Source: Planctomycetota bacterium (lineage in GTDB: Bacteria > Planctomycetota > SZUA-567 > H5-PLA8). Taken from it: a DNA stretch of 52,509 nt. The position numbers and the translations under genes were made by a program. This document shows, piece after piece, positions 15,848 to 25,019 of the stretch. The DNA is taken from contig JACQFI010000122.1 in the NCBI GenBank assembly GCA_016200135.1, forward strand, positions 1 to 52,509. Direction: 5' to 3'. The notes beneath the pieces are model-generated. The model was not told the origin of the DNA. It searched no databases and worked only from the letters and a program-made list of their open reading frames with translations. Position 1 is the stretch's first letter. Each line of letters starts with the position of its first letter.

Positions 15848-17805
15848 GCGAACCCACGGTCGAACTGCCGCCTCCGGATCCCAAGGGGTCCAAGAACACC
15901 AAGGGCTCCGGACCGGAAAATCCGTCCGAACCGAACCAGACGCTGATCATGCCCGCGGGTAGCACGACGGGCACGGGCGGATTGGGTACGTCGGGAGGGG
16001 CGGGGCAGGACGAGGCCGCGCTCGCGGAGTGGTTCAAAACGTTCTATAATTACGAGGTTGTGAAGAAGCTGGGCGAAGGCGGGATGGGTTCCGTCTACAA
16101 AGCGCGACAGAAGAATTTGAATCGCACCGTTGCGCTCAAGGTTCTGCCGCAGCGGCTTTCCGCCGACAAGCGCTACAACGCGCGGCTGCTGCGCGAAGCG
16201 CAGGTGCTGGCCAAGATCAACCATACGAACATGATCGCGTGCTACGACGTCGGCGAGCACCAGGGTCTGCTGTTCGTGGTCATGGAATTCGTCGAAGGCG
16301 AGAGTCTCTACGAACTCATCGGCAAGCGCGGCCGGTTGCCCCTCGCGGAGGCGCTCTCCTATCTCAAGCAGGCCGTGCTGGGCCTCGACCATGCCAACGC
16401 AGTGGGCGTGATCCACCGGGACATCAAGCCGGAAAACATCCTCCTGAGCACGGTGCGGCCGCAGGGCACCACCATTCGCGCGAATCCGTTCAACTCCCTG
16501 AAGATCGCGGACCTCGGGCTGGCCGCGTACACCGACGACAGCCAGCAGAACACGCGCCTGACGGTCGAGGGCAGCGCGCTCGGCAGTCCCTACTACATGT
16601 CGCCGGAACAGACGCTCGGAGAGAAGAACCTCGACCTCCGCACGGACATCTATGCGCTCGGGATCACGCTCTACCAGATGGTCACGGGCAAGATGCCCTA
16701 TGAAGCGCAGACCATTGCCGCCATTCTCGCCAAGAAGCTGAGCGAGACTATCCCGGACCCGCGTGCGCTCAACCCCGAGCTTCCGGCGGGGCTATCGCTT
16801 CTGTTGCAGCGCATGACCGCGCGTAAGAAAGAGGACCGGTACGCCTCCTACGGAGAACTGCTCAAAGACATCGAGGCCATCGAGCAGCAGCGGCCGCTCT
16901 CGTCGCCGGTGCTGCCCCCGGAGCGCGGCAGCGTCACCCTGCTGCCGGATACGCTGCAGAAGCTCGGCGCCGCGGGCCGCGGAGCAGTGGGCCCGGACGA
17001 GAAGGCCCGTGGCGGAATCGGTGCGCAGCCTCCGAGTTCCCGCTTGAGCATGGCCATGATTGCTGGGATGGGCGCCGGAGTCCTGGTGCTGCTTGGCGTC
17101 TTATTCGTCCTGCTCGGAGCGCCTTCTTCAAGCGCAACCTCCAAGCCTCCGGCGCCCGTTCCTGTGCAGGTGGCGCCTCCGCAAGGGGTTCCGCCGCCCC
17201 AAAATCCGCCGAGCGTTGCGCCTCCTCAGGTAAGACCTCCGCCGGTCGCTTATTTCGAACCCAAGTCGCTGATCGACAACAAGACCACCCAAGGCTGGAC
17301 GGATACGGGCGAGAAGCATGTCTTCACGTTCGAGACCGAGCAGGACGCGCTGACCTTGCAGGCGCAGAGCAAGGACTTCGCCTTTGCAGAACGCGAGGTT
17401 CCCGCTGCGGAATATAAGCTAACGGGTACCCTGAAGATCGAAACCGGCGCGGACGAATGCGAGATCCAGGCGGGCCTGAGCTCCGAAACGTACGCCGCCA
17501 TCGGCATCCGCTTTCCGCTGAATGCGAAAAAGGCTTCGGCCTACCTGGAATTGCGCGACACGAAGACGAACAAAGTTCTCAAGGTCGAGAACAAGAAGGA
17601 CGGGCTGGACCCGGATGCCTGGCACGACGTCCGCATTCAATGCTGGGATGGCCAGGCCGTCTGCTTCATCGGCCCGGAGCCCTTCGGTTCGGTGGACGTC
17701 AGTTCTCTGGGTACGAAGAAGGCCGCCATTCGAATCGCGGTGCACAACGGCATCGGGCTCTTCCGAAATCTTCAGGTGCTCCCTCGTCCGGCGGAGAAGC
17801 CTTGA
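15844..17805 (+). CDS. Membrane serine/threonine protein kinase with extracytoplasmic sensor-like domain
   Basis: The 653-residue protein has a Pro/Gly/Thr-rich N-terminus, then a Hanks-type kinase domain (about 70-335): Gly-loop LGEGGMGSVY (76-85), Lys99 in VALKV, catalytic HRDIKPEN (191-198, Asp193), DLG (223-225) and GSPYYMSPEQ. One membrane segment (MAMIAGMGAGVLVLLGVLFVL, about 400-425) is followed by a Pro-rich linker and a C-terminal domain of about 180 residues built of beta strands, like the DUF1080/LamG jelly roll (DAWHDVRIQCWDG). This suggests an external ligand-binding or glycan-binding sensor. The TTG start overlaps the redoxin lipoprotein stop; the porin-like gene follows after 2 bases. 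Confidence 0.92.
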   Translation: MSEPTVELPPPDPKGSKNTKGSGPENPSEPNQTLIMPAGSTTGTGGLGTSGGAGQDEAALAEWFKTFYNYEVVKKLGEGGMGSVYKARQKNLNRTVALKVLPQRLSADKRYNARLLREAQVLAKINHTNMIACYDVGEHQGLLFVVMEFVEGESLYELIGKRGRLPLAEALSYLKQAVLGLDHANAVGVIHRDIKPENILLSTVRPQGTTIRANPFNSLKIADLGLAAYTDDSQQNTRLTVEGSALGSPYYMSPEQTLGEKNLDLRTDIYALGITLYQMVTGKMPYEAQTIAAILAKKLSETIPDPRALNPELPAGLSLLLQRMTARKKEDRYASYGELLKDIEAIEQQRPLSSPVLPPERGSVTLLPDTLQKLGAAGRGAVGPDEKARGGIGAQPPSSRLSMAMIAGMGAGVLVLLGVLFVLLGAPSSSATSKPPAPVPVQVAPPQGVPPPQNPPSVAPPQVRPPPVAYFEPKSLIDNKTTQGWTDTGEKHVFTFETEQDALTLQAQSKDFAFAEREVPAAEYKLTGTLKIETGADECEIQAGLSSETYAAIGIRFPLNAKKASAYLELRDTKTNKVLKVENKKDGLDPDAWHDVRIQCWDGQAVCFIGPEPFGSVDVSSLGTKKAAIRIAVHNGIGLFRNLQVLPRPAEKP

Positions 17806-17807
17806 AC

Positions 17808-19214
17808 ATGGCGCTCGCCAGGATGCATCTTCTCTTGCTGCTGTGCGCCTTCCCGCCGCTAGCCGCGCGCGCCTCCAGCGATTGGGGCGATTGGTCGTAC
17901 AAGCAGAAGAACGAGTTGCCCGATACGCCGCTCAGCCGCGCGGCCAAGGCCGTGAAGGACCGCCCGATCGGCGGCGGCTGGACATTCTCGCTCGGAGGTT
18001 CGGCGCAGGAGCGCGCCCAGAAGCTCGATAACCGCCGCGACTTCAACCGCGACGCCAACGACGAGGACTTCTCGTTGCTCGCCCGCGAACGGCTCAACGC
18101 CGAGTTCAAGCAGGGCACGCTCTTCCGCGCCTTCCTCGAAGTTCAGGACGCGCACGAGTTCTGGCGCGACCGTCTGCCGGGCACGAACCCGAACGAGAAC
18201 GCGCTCGATATCTATCAGGGCTTCGTCGAGATTGGCCTGCTCAACGATATCGTGGACAAGCCCTCGCTGCTCTTCAAGCTCGGCCGGCAGGAACTTGTGC
18301 TTGGGCACCGCCATCTCTTCAGCGAGAACGACTGGCTGAACCTGGGCCAGAGCTTCGACCTCGGGCGCGTGACCTGGAAGCCCGACGGCTTCGATATCGA
18401 CGCCTTCGCCGGCTGGCCCGTTGTACAGGACCACCGCAATTTGGACGACTTCACCAGCCACGACCGGATCGCCGGAGTGAACGTGAAAGCCCTGGGCATC
18501 CCGAAGGGCCACACCGTAGAGGGCCTGATCGCCTACAAGGGAAACGACAAGATCAACTTTCGCGGCGAACGCGGGATCAAGGACGGCATTCAGTTGTGGA
18601 CGCTGAGCGGCCGGGCCGACGGGCGCTTCTTCAAGCATTGGGACTACGATCTCGATGCCGCTTTCCAGACCGGCGAGCGCGGCACGGACAACGTGACGGC
18701 CTGGAGCGGCTTCGCGCAGGTGGGCTACACCTTCAAGATGGGTTGGTGGCGCACGCTGCGGATCGCGGCGCAATACTCGCGGTCCTCGGGCGACAAAGAC
18801 CCGCACGACGGCATCAGCCAGACCTTCGACACGCTCTTCGCCGACCAGTTCCGTTTTCACAGCAAAATTCTGGCCGCAAGCGACAAGAACCTCGAGGACA
18901 TGGCCGCGCGCTTGACCGCGAAGGTCTGGAAGGGCGGTTCGGTCGAGATCGACTATCACGTCTTCAAGCTCGACCACGCCACCGACGCCTTCTACCAGGC
19001 CAACGGCGCCGCACTGCGCCGCAACACGCAGGGCCGCGGAGGCCGCGAGGCTGGGCGCGAGTTCGATTTCCAGGCCACGCACGCGTTCAACGAGAACCTC
19101 TCCATCAGCGGCGGCGTCTTTCTCTTCGACCCCGGCCGCCTCTTCGCGCGCAGCGGCACGCGCACCGACGACAACGCCACCAGCTTCTTCTTCATGGTTC
19201 GGACCAGCTTCTAG
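17808..19214 (+). CDS. Alginate-export-type outer-membrane beta-barrel protein
   Basis: The protein of about 468 residues has a signal peptide (MHLLLLLCAFPPLAARA) and then many alternating strands ending in an aromatic C-terminal residue (FFFMVRTSF), as expected for an outer-membrane barrel. FKLGRQELVLGHRHLF and the following FDLGRVTWKPDGFDIDAFAG match the alginate-export (AlgE-like) domain. Members move anionic polysaccharide across the outer membrane, but many homologues have unknown substrates; no alginate synthesis genes lie nearby. ATG 17808 is two bases after the kinase stop; an in-frame TTG at 17802 would give the same TTGA overlap as at the previous junction. The order lipoprotein-kinase-porin suggests an envelope module. 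Confidence 0.85.
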   Translation: MALARMHLLLLLCAFPPLAARASSDWGDWSYKQKNELPDTPLSRAAKAVKDRPIGGGWTFSLGGSAQERAQKLDNRRDFNRDANDEDFSLLARERLNAEFKQGTLFRAFLEVQDAHEFWRDRLPGTNPNENALDIYQGFVEIGLLNDIVDKPSLLFKLGRQELVLGHRHLFSENDWLNLGQSFDLGRVTWKPDGFDIDAFAGWPVVQDHRNLDDFTSHDRIAGVNVKALGIPKGHTVEGLIAYKGNDKINFRGERGIKDGIQLWTLSGRADGRFFKHWDYDLDAAFQTGERGTDNVTAWSGFAQVGYTFKMGWWRTLRIAAQYSRSSGDKDPHDGISQTFDTLFADQFRFHSKILAASDKNLEDMAARLTAKVWKGGSVEIDYHVFKLDHATDAFYQANGAALRRNTQGRGGREAGREFDFQATHAFNENLSISGGVFLFDPGRLFARSGTRTDDNATSFFFMVRTSF

Positions 19215-19268
19215 CCCGCGCGCCTAGCGCTTGGACGAATGCCGCGTGAAGCGCTACGCTTCGTGCGC

Positions 19269-20021
19269 ATGAGCGAAACTGCGCCCGCTGCTTCCCCTTC
19301 TGCCGTGCCCCTGATCCGCTGCCGCGGCCTCGAACGAGCCTATGGCACCGCCTCCGCGCGCACCGTGGCGCTCGCGGGTGTGGATCTGGACGTTGTGAAA
19401 GGCGAACGCATCGCCATGGTGGGCCCGAGCGGTTCGGGAAAGAGCACGCTGCTCCATCTGATTGGTGCGATGGACGCGCCCGACAAGGGCGGCGTGGTGG
19501 TGGCAGGCCGCGACCTGGCGCGCTTCGACGACGCCGCGGCGGCCCGGTTCCGGCGCGAAGAGATCGGCTTCGTCTTCCAGTTCTTCAATCTCGTGCCGAC
19601 CCTCAGTTCACTGGATAATGTGGCGCTGCCCGCGCGGCTGGCTGGGAAAGGCGCAAGCGAGGCGCAGGCCGCCGCGCAAAAACTGCTCGACCGCGTGGGC
19701 TTGGGAAACCGGGCCGCGGACTTCCCCGACGCGCTCTCCGGCGGCCAGCAGCAGCGCGTGGCCGTGGCGCGCGCGTTGGTCAACGAGCCCCAAATCGTGC
19801 TGGCCGACGAACCGACCGGCGCGCTCGACCGGCGCACCGGCGAAGAGATCCTCGCGTTGCTGGGCGAAGTCGTGCGCGAGCGCGGCGCGACGCTGCTGAT
19901 GGCGACACACAGCGACGCGGCGGTCTCCATCGCCACGCGCCTGCTGAGCGTCGAGGACGGGCGGATCACGGAAGACCGGGCGCTCACCCCCATAACTGCT
20001 CCTATAAAGGAGCATGCGTGA
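19269..20021 (+). CDS. ABC transporter ATP-binding protein, LolD/MacB type
   Basis: The 250-residue ATPase has Walker A GPSGSGKST, Q-loop FVFQFFNLVPTLSSLDNV, signature LSGGQQQRVAVARAL, Walker B IVLADEPTGALD and H-loop LLMATHSD. The FFNLVPTLSSLDNV and DEPTGALD spellings are typical of the LolD/MacB/AttE class that works with FtsX-like permeases. Start 19269 (MSETAPA) gives a short normal leader; the frame is open to ATG 19239 and neither has a clear ribosome site. Its TGA overlaps the permease GTG (GTGA), showing coupling. With the next two genes it forms an att-type export locus. Confidence 0.93.
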   Translation: MSETAPAASPSAVPLIRCRGLERAYGTASARTVALAGVDLDVVKGERIAMVGPSGSGKSTLLHLIGAMDAPDKGGVVVAGRDLARFDDAAAARFRREEIGFVFQFFNLVPTLSSLDNVALPARLAGKGASEAQAAAQKLLDRVGLGNRAADFPDALSGGQQQRVAVARALVNEPQIVLADEPTGALDRRTGEEILALLGEVVRERGATLLMATHSDAAVSIATRLLSVEDGRITEDRALTPITAPIKEHA

Positions 20022-22588
20022 ACGCTGCCCGCGCGATTCTTGGAGTCTTGCTCGGCGACCTGCGCCGTTCGCCGGGCGCGGCGCTCGGGACCGTGGCCGC
20101 GATGGCCGCGGGCGTGAGCGTCTTCGTGGCGATTCACCTGGCGGGTTCGGCGGCGCGGTCCAGCTTCGTGAGCGCGGTGGAGGCCGTCGCGGGTCACGCG
20201 ACGCATGAAGTCGAAGCGCCCGGCGGCGTGCCCGAAGAACGTTTTGCGGACCTCGCGACACTCCCCGGCATCGAGGCCGCGCAACCGCTGATCGAAGGCC
20301 GAGCGGTCTTGCAGGCCGTCGTTCACGCAGGGCAGTCGACCGCAGCGCATGCGCCGCCGCTGCGCGTGCTGGGCATCGATCCGTTCTTTGTGGGGCGTTT
20401 CCTGAACGACGGCGGCCGCACGCCGCTGGTTCCCGGCGACGCGGTCGCGCGCTTCCTCACCGAACCCGGCGCGGTGGTGCTGCCCAAAGCTTGGGCCGAT
20501 ACGGCGGGCGCGCGCGAAGGCGATACGCTCGTCGTCGCTGCCGCGGGCCGGCCGTTCAAGCTCCGCATCATGTCCGTCTACGAGATGCAGGCGTTGGGCG
20601 AGGCCACGCGCGACACGGCCGTGGCCGACCTTGCGACGGCGCAGGAACTCTTCGACCTGTCCGGCCGGCTGACGCGCGTGGATTTGATCGTGCAAGAGGG
20701 CCGTGAAGATTCCGTCCGCACGGCCCTCGCGCCCGGCGAACGCCTCGAACGCCCTGCGCAGCGCGGCGACCGCGTGGCCAAGATGATCGAAGCCTTCCGC
20801 CTCAATCTGCTTGCGTTGGGCATGCTCGCCATGGTCGTCGGCGCGCTGCTGATCTACAACGCCGCGCAGTTCAGCGTCGTACGACGCACGGGTCTGCTCG
20901 GGCAGCTCCGCTGCCTGGGCGTCACGCGCCCGATGCTGTTAGGCGCGGTGCTCGGCGAGATCGTACTTTTTGGAGTCGTGGGCGGCGTGCTGGGCTTGTG
21001 CGCCGGCGTGGCGCTTGCGCAAGTGCTGATAAAGCCGATCGCGCAGACGGTGACCGATCTCTACCGCTTCGTGCGCGTGGATGTCGCGCCGCTCGAACCT
21101 CTGGAAGGCGTCCTGGTGGTTCTGGCCGCCGCGGCGGTGGCCGGGGCGGCGGGATTCTTTCCGGCGCTGGATGCCGCGCGCACGCAACCCAAGATGGTGG
21201 GCCTGCGCAGCCACGGGGAGGCCGTCTTCAAATCCCGCTTGCCGCGTCTCGTGCTGCTGGGCGTTGTGTGGATTGCATTGGCCCTCGCGGCATCGGCTGC
21301 GCCCGTGGAAGGCCGTTGGCCGGGATTCGTGGCGTCGTTTGCGCTGCTGGGCGCGGGCGCGGCGCTGATGCCCGCGGCGATGGCGCTCCTCTTGCCCGTC
21401 GTTCAACGCCAATCCGAGCGCCGCGGCCTGCTCGCGCTCGCGCTCTCGTCGGGCGCGCTGCACCGGTCGCTCACGCGCACCGGCGGCGCGGCGGCGGCAC
21501 TTGGCGTGGCGCTGGCCATGACGATCGGCGTGATCGTGATGGTGCACTCGTTCGAGCGCGAGGTCCGCAACTGGATCCAGACCGCGATCCGCGCCGACGT
21601 CTTTATCGGCGACGCCTACGAGTACACCTCGCGCGAGAACGCGCGCGTGCCCGCCGAGGCCGTCGAGATCGCACGCAATGCTCCGGGGATACGCGCCATC
21701 GATACGTTGCGCGCGGTCGAAGTTCCCTATGGAGGACGCAGCATACGTTTCACGGGCGTCGAACTGCCCACGCTCGAGAGCCGCGCGCGCTTCGATTTTC
21801 TCGTTGGCCGCGCCGACGAAGCTCTCGATGCTGCGCTTAAAGGTGGCGCAATCATCTCCGAACCGCTGGCAAATAACTATGGATTGAAGGTTGGCGACAC
21901 GCTGGAGGTTCCGGGCCGCGGTTCCGGCGGCGTAGCGCGCTTTAAGATCGCCGGCATCTTCCGTGACTTTACGTACGACCGCGGTTACGCGTTGACGGGC
22001 AAGGACGCCTTTATCGCTGCGTTTGGCGATCCGGGCGTGACGAACGTCGCAGCGTACGTCGAACCCGGCGCCGATCGCGAGCAGATCGCGGAATCCTTGC
22101 GCAAGACGTTCGAGGGCCGCTTCCTTCTGAACGTGCGCTCCAATGCCGAACTGCGCGCCGGCATCATCGATGTCTTCGAACACACCTTCGCGGTGACGTA
22201 TTTGTTGCAAGTCATCGCGACGGTGATGGCGCTCTGCGGCGCGGCGATCACGCTCTTCGGGCTCTTCCTGGAGCGCGCGCGTGAGATCGCCACGCTGCGT
22301 GCGCTGGGCGCGACCATTGCGGGTGTGGGCCGGCTGTTCGCGGCCGAGTCCCTGCTGATGGCGTGCTTCCCGATCCTGCTCGCGCTGCCGCTCGGCGCGC
22401 TGCTGGCCTGGGTCCTGATTCACGTCGTGAATCTGCGCTCGTTCGGCTGGTCGATCGGCTACGACTGGCCGTGGGGCCAGGTACTGGCCACCTGCGCGCT
22501 CGCCGCCTGCGCAAGCCTGTTAGCGACTCTGGTGCCGCTGGCGCTGGCGAAAAGACAGTCGATCTCGGCTGCTCTGCGGGAGGAGTAG
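20018..22588 (+). CDS. ABC transporter permease with two FtsX-like domains
   Basis: The 856-residue protein has an N-terminal membrane segment, a large periplasmic MacB-like region, a first FtsX core near 265-385 (LNLLALGMLAMVVGALLIYNA), a second membrane/periplasmic unit beginning near 480 (AALGVALAMTIGVIVMV) and a final FtsX core near 735-850 (ITLFGLFLERAREIATLRAL). One polypeptide therefore carries both permease halves, as in YbbP and some AttF-AttG fusions. AAAGGAG lies before the GTG at 20018. Such exporters extract lipids or lipoproteins from the inner membrane or transmit force to envelope partners. The AttH-like secreted protein follows after four bases. Confidence 0.9.
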   Translation: MNAARAILGVLLGDLRRSPGAALGTVAAMAAGVSVFVAIHLAGSAARSSFVSAVEAVAGHATHEVEAPGGVPEERFADLATLPGIEAAQPLIEGRAVLQAVVHAGQSTAAHAPPLRVLGIDPFFVGRFLNDGGRTPLVPGDAVARFLTEPGAVVLPKAWADTAGAREGDTLVVAAAGRPFKLRIMSVYEMQALGEATRDTAVADLATAQELFDLSGRLTRVDLIVQEGREDSVRTALAPGERLERPAQRGDRVAKMIEAFRLNLLALGMLAMVVGALLIYNAAQFSVVRRTGLLGQLRCLGVTRPMLLGAVLGEIVLFGVVGGVLGLCAGVALAQVLIKPIAQTVTDLYRFVRVDVAPLEPLEGVLVVLAAAAVAGAAGFFPALDAARTQPKMVGLRSHGEAVFKSRLPRLVLLGVVWIALALAASAAPVEGRWPGFVASFALLGAGAALMPAAMALLLPVVQRQSERRGLLALALSSGALHRSLTRTGGAAAALGVALAMTIGVIVMVHSFEREVRNWIQTAIRADVFIGDAYEYTSRENARVPAEAVEIARNAPGIRAIDTLRAVEVPYGGRSIRFTGVELPTLESRARFDFLVGRADEALDAALKGGAIISEPLANNYGLKVGDTLEVPGRGSGGVARFKIAGIFRDFTYDRGYALTGKDAFIAAFGDPGVTNVAAYVEPGADREQIAESLRKTFEGRFLLNVRSNAELRAGIIDVFEHTFAVTYLLQVIATVMALCGAAITLFGLFLERAREIATLRALGATIAGVGRLFAAESLLMACFPILLALPLGALLAWVLIHVVNLRSFGWSIGYDWPWGQVLATCALAACASLLATLVPLALAKRQSISAALREE

Positions 22589-22592
22589 GCGT

Positions 22593-23768
22593 ATGAAACC
22601 ACAGAGATCGCCGGGCACACAGAGAACGACTCAATATATATTTTACGAAGCAGTTCTCTGTTTCCTCTGTGCGCTCTGTGGTTTAAGCGTGCGTTCGGAG
22701 GAACCCAAGGACTTCGCGCGCGCCATCGAGCCGCGCGTCTTCAAGTTCCCGGAAGACTTCGGCGCGCACCCGGCCTACAAGACGGAATGGTGGTACCTCA
22801 CGGGCGCGCTGAAGACTGAAGCCGGCGAGGAACTCGGCTATCAAGCCACGTGGTTCCGCGCGGGGCTGCTTCCAGAGAAACCGGCACGTGAATCGAACCT
22901 CGCACCGCGCGACCTGTATCTCTTCCACGGCGGATTCAGCGACGTGGCGAAGCAGTCTTTCGCGCACGACCACCTCGCCTGCCGCGGCGTTTCGACGTGG
23001 GCCGGCGCCGACGAACAGCGCCTGAATGTTTTTCTGCTGGGCCGCACGCTAACGCGCGAGAAGGACGGCGCGTGGCGCATGAAGTTCGAGGTCAAAGGCC
23101 GCGCATTCGACCTCACGCTTGTGGCCGAGCGCGAGCCGCTCCTGCATGGCGAGGCGCCGGGGCTCAGCCGCAAGGGCTCCGAGCCCGGCCAGGCGAGCTA
23201 CTACGTTAGCGTGCCGCGATTGAAGACCTCGGGCACGGTTCAGCGCGAGCCCGGCGGACCGGCGGTCAAAGTAAGCGGGCTGACGTGGTTCGACCAGGAG
23301 TTCGGCAGCGGGCAGCTCGCGCAGGACCAGGTCGGCTGGGACTGGTTTAGTGCGCAGCTCGACGACGGCACGGACCTGATGCTCTACCATTTGCGCAAAG
23401 AAGACGGCGGCATCGAGCCGCAGAGTTCCGGGACGCTGCGCTTTGCCGACGGCCGCCGCGCACACCTCAAGCGTGACGCGTATGCCATCGAGATCCTCGA
23501 TCATTGGACGAGCCCGTCCACCAAAGACGAGAAGGGTGCGCCCGCGAAGTATCCAGCGAAGTGGAAGCTCACGGTGCCCGGCGAGAAGATTGAACTTGAA
23601 GTGACCCCGCTGCTGCCTGATCAGGAACTGGTTACGCCCGGCACATCCGGCGTGAACTACTGGGAGGGCCTGTGCAAGTTCGAGGGCCGGGTGGGGGAGA
23701 AGAAGGTCTCCGGCCGCGGGTATGTGGAGTTGGTCGGATATGCAGGGAGGTTCTTGAAGGGGATATAG
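22593..23768 (+). CDS. AttH/CrtC-like lipocalin-fold secreted protein
   Basis: The 391-residue protein has the AttH/carotenoid-1,2-hydratase signature TEWWYLTGAL (64-73) after a Pro-Ala-Tyr-Lys turn, then YLFHGGFSDV, SGLTWFDQEFGSGQ and WDWFSAQLDDGTDLMLY. The family has two lipocalin-like halves that bind hydrophobic compounds; some members hydrate carotenoids. The position after an ATPase and FtsX permease is the AttEFGH arrangement, so the ligand is likely exchanged with the exporter. The N-terminus (residues about 14-34) is the only apparent signal sequence, and it is encoded by an inverted-repeat element (22596-22684). The start follows GGAGG by seven bases. Confidence 0.88.
   Translation: MKPQRSPGTQRTTQYIFYEAVLCFLCALCGLSVRSEEPKDFARAIEPRVFKFPEDFGAHPAYKTEWWYLTGALKTEAGEELGYQATWFRAGLLPEKPARESNLAPRDLYLFHGGFSDVAKQSFAHDHLACRGVSTWAGADEQRLNVFLLGRTLTREKDGAWRMKFEVKGRAFDLTLVAEREPLLHGEAPGLSRKGSEPGQASYYVSVPRLKTSGTVQREPGGPAVKVSGLTWFDQEFGSGQLAQDQVGWDWFSAQLDDGTDLMLYHLRKEDGGIEPQSSGTLRFADGRRAHLKRDAYAIEILDHWTSPSTKDEKGAPAKYPAKWKLTVPGEKIELEVTPLLPDQELVTPGTSGVNYWEGLCKFEGRVGEKKVSGRGYVELVGYAGRFLKGI
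22596..22684. repeat. Inverted-repeat element inside the start of the AttH-like gene
   Basis: Outer arms AAACCACAGAG (22596-22606) and CTCTGTGGTTT (22674-22684) are perfect complements. Inner arms ACAGAGAAC (22619-22627) and GTTCTCTGT (22653-22661) are perfect too, with 12 unmatched bases between on each side and a 25-base AT-rich centre. It resembles the element at 2223-2316 in its repeated (C)ACAGAG blocks. Here it is translated as the first about 30 codons of the AttH-like gene. Confidence 0.75.
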
Positions 23769-23771
23769 GTC

Positions 23772-25019
23772 CTACTTTACTTTTGCAGACGATTCTTTAT
23801 TAGGTTCCGGCATCAGCTTCGGGCGCGCATCGCCTGAACTCGCTGCGGGTGCCGCAAACTCGATGCGGTAATACTCGTATTTCGGGAAAACCAGCGTGCA
23901 TAATTGAGCGGATCGGCCATCGGCGCTCCATACCGCGCAAGCGGCAATGCCGGTCTTCTCCGAGTATTGCGCGTGACCGGGCTCCCTGAAATGCGAGAGC
24001 TGCGTCAGGCCGCTGCCGTCCTTATTCATGAGCATAAATTCGGTCCGAATGGTGAGAACCTTGGATGAATTTGGATCGCTCCGGTAGGGATAGGCGCTCA
24101 TGAAGATGATCTTTTTCCCGTCCGGCGAGAAAACCCCGTGCTCGTCCCACACGTCGGTCGTTTTCGTCAGGTTGGTAAGCTTCCCCGTCTTGATGTTCAG
24201 GACATACTGATCCATGCCTTGCGCGTCTTTCTCGGTGGAACCGGACACGAGCAGCGTTTCGTTGTCGGGGCTGAAGTTCCCCGGCTCGTTCCAGTGCATG
24301 CCCTTCGGGGTGATATTTTTCTGATGCGTCAAGGCTGGCAGGCCGTCGTTCTCTTCCACGTCCGCCTCGGTCAGTTCCCATTTCCCGAAGGGCCAGTAGG
24401 CCAGGATATTCCCATCGACGATCTGCGACCAGACGGCCTTCTTGCCGTCGGGCGTGAAGGCCGGCCCGGTGAAACCGTCGGGCGTGCCCGGCGTACTCGA
24501 CTTAAAGTCCGTCAGCCGTCGCCAGCGCTTGCCGTCGGGCGTCACCGCGTACATGTTGGTCCACAGGCCGCACTGCAGTTCGCCTTCCACAAAATCCTTG
24601 TTCGCGCCGAGAATCGGAGGCGTATCGTACTTGTCGCGCTCGACCGCCATGAAGATCCACTTGCCCGACGGATGCCATTGGATCTGCATTTTGTGGCGTT
24701 CGGGTTTTGGGCCACCCTCTTGCTGGGTCGAGGTGATGCACTCAAGCTTCTCGTCGCCGTCTTTGCCGACATAAGCCTGGTAAACGCACTTCTCGTCCAA
24801 CTTGCTCATCACAAACCGCTTGCCATCGGGAGCGTAGACCTTGAAAGCCTCTGCTGCGACCTTCTTCAGTTCTTTCACCACGGACGCATTCGCGGATGGC
24901 GCCACAGGGGTCTCCGTCGCGTTGCACGAAATGCCCACGCCAAGCACTAAGAGGAGGAGCTTTGACGTAAAGTAGCGGAGCCCGGAATCGTTCCCGCGGA
25001 CCAACCATTTTTGGGCCAT
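23772..25019 (-). CDS. Secreted TolB-like (PD40) beta-propeller protein
   Basis: The 415-residue protein has a hydrophobic N-terminal segment (KLLLLVLGVGISCNA) that acts as signal peptide or, with Cys after GIS, as a weak lipobox. WD40-like PD40 repeats follow: FTPDGKKAVWSQ, FSPDNETLLVSGS, FSPDGKKIIFMSA and VWSADGRSAQL, each the strand-turn of one blade. TolB-type propellers bind proteins or glycans in the periplasm; no catalytic set, such as that of oligogalacturonate lyases, is visible. It is transcribed away from the GntR/LacI-type regulator, sharing a 212-base AT-rich control region with two palindromes, so it may belong to the same regulon. Confidence 0.8.
   Translation of the reverse strand: MAQKWLVRGNDSGLRYFTSKLLLLVLGVGISCNATETPVAPSANASVVKELKKVAAEAFKVYAPDGKRFVMSKLDEKCVYQAYVGKDGDEKLECITSTQQEGGPKPERHKMQIQWHPSGKWIFMAVERDKYDTPPILGANKDFVEGELQCGLWTNMYAVTPDGKRWRRLTDFKSSTPGTPDGFTGPAFTPDGKKAVWSQIVDGNILAYWPFGKWELTEADVEENDGLPALTHQKNITPKGMHWNEPGNFSPDNETLLVSGSTEKDAQGMDQYVLNIKTGKLTNLTKTTDVWDEHGVFSPDGKKIIFMSAYPYRSDPNSSKVLTIRTEFMLMNKDGSGLTQLSHFREPGHAQYSEKTGIAACAVWSADGRSAQLCTLVFPKYEYYRIEFAAPAASSGDARPKLMPEPNKESSAKVK

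Noticed and set aside
20939..22423. 494-codon minus-strand frame opposite the permease
   Set aside because: His/Arg/Gln-rich shadow; the permease has clear FtsX segments.
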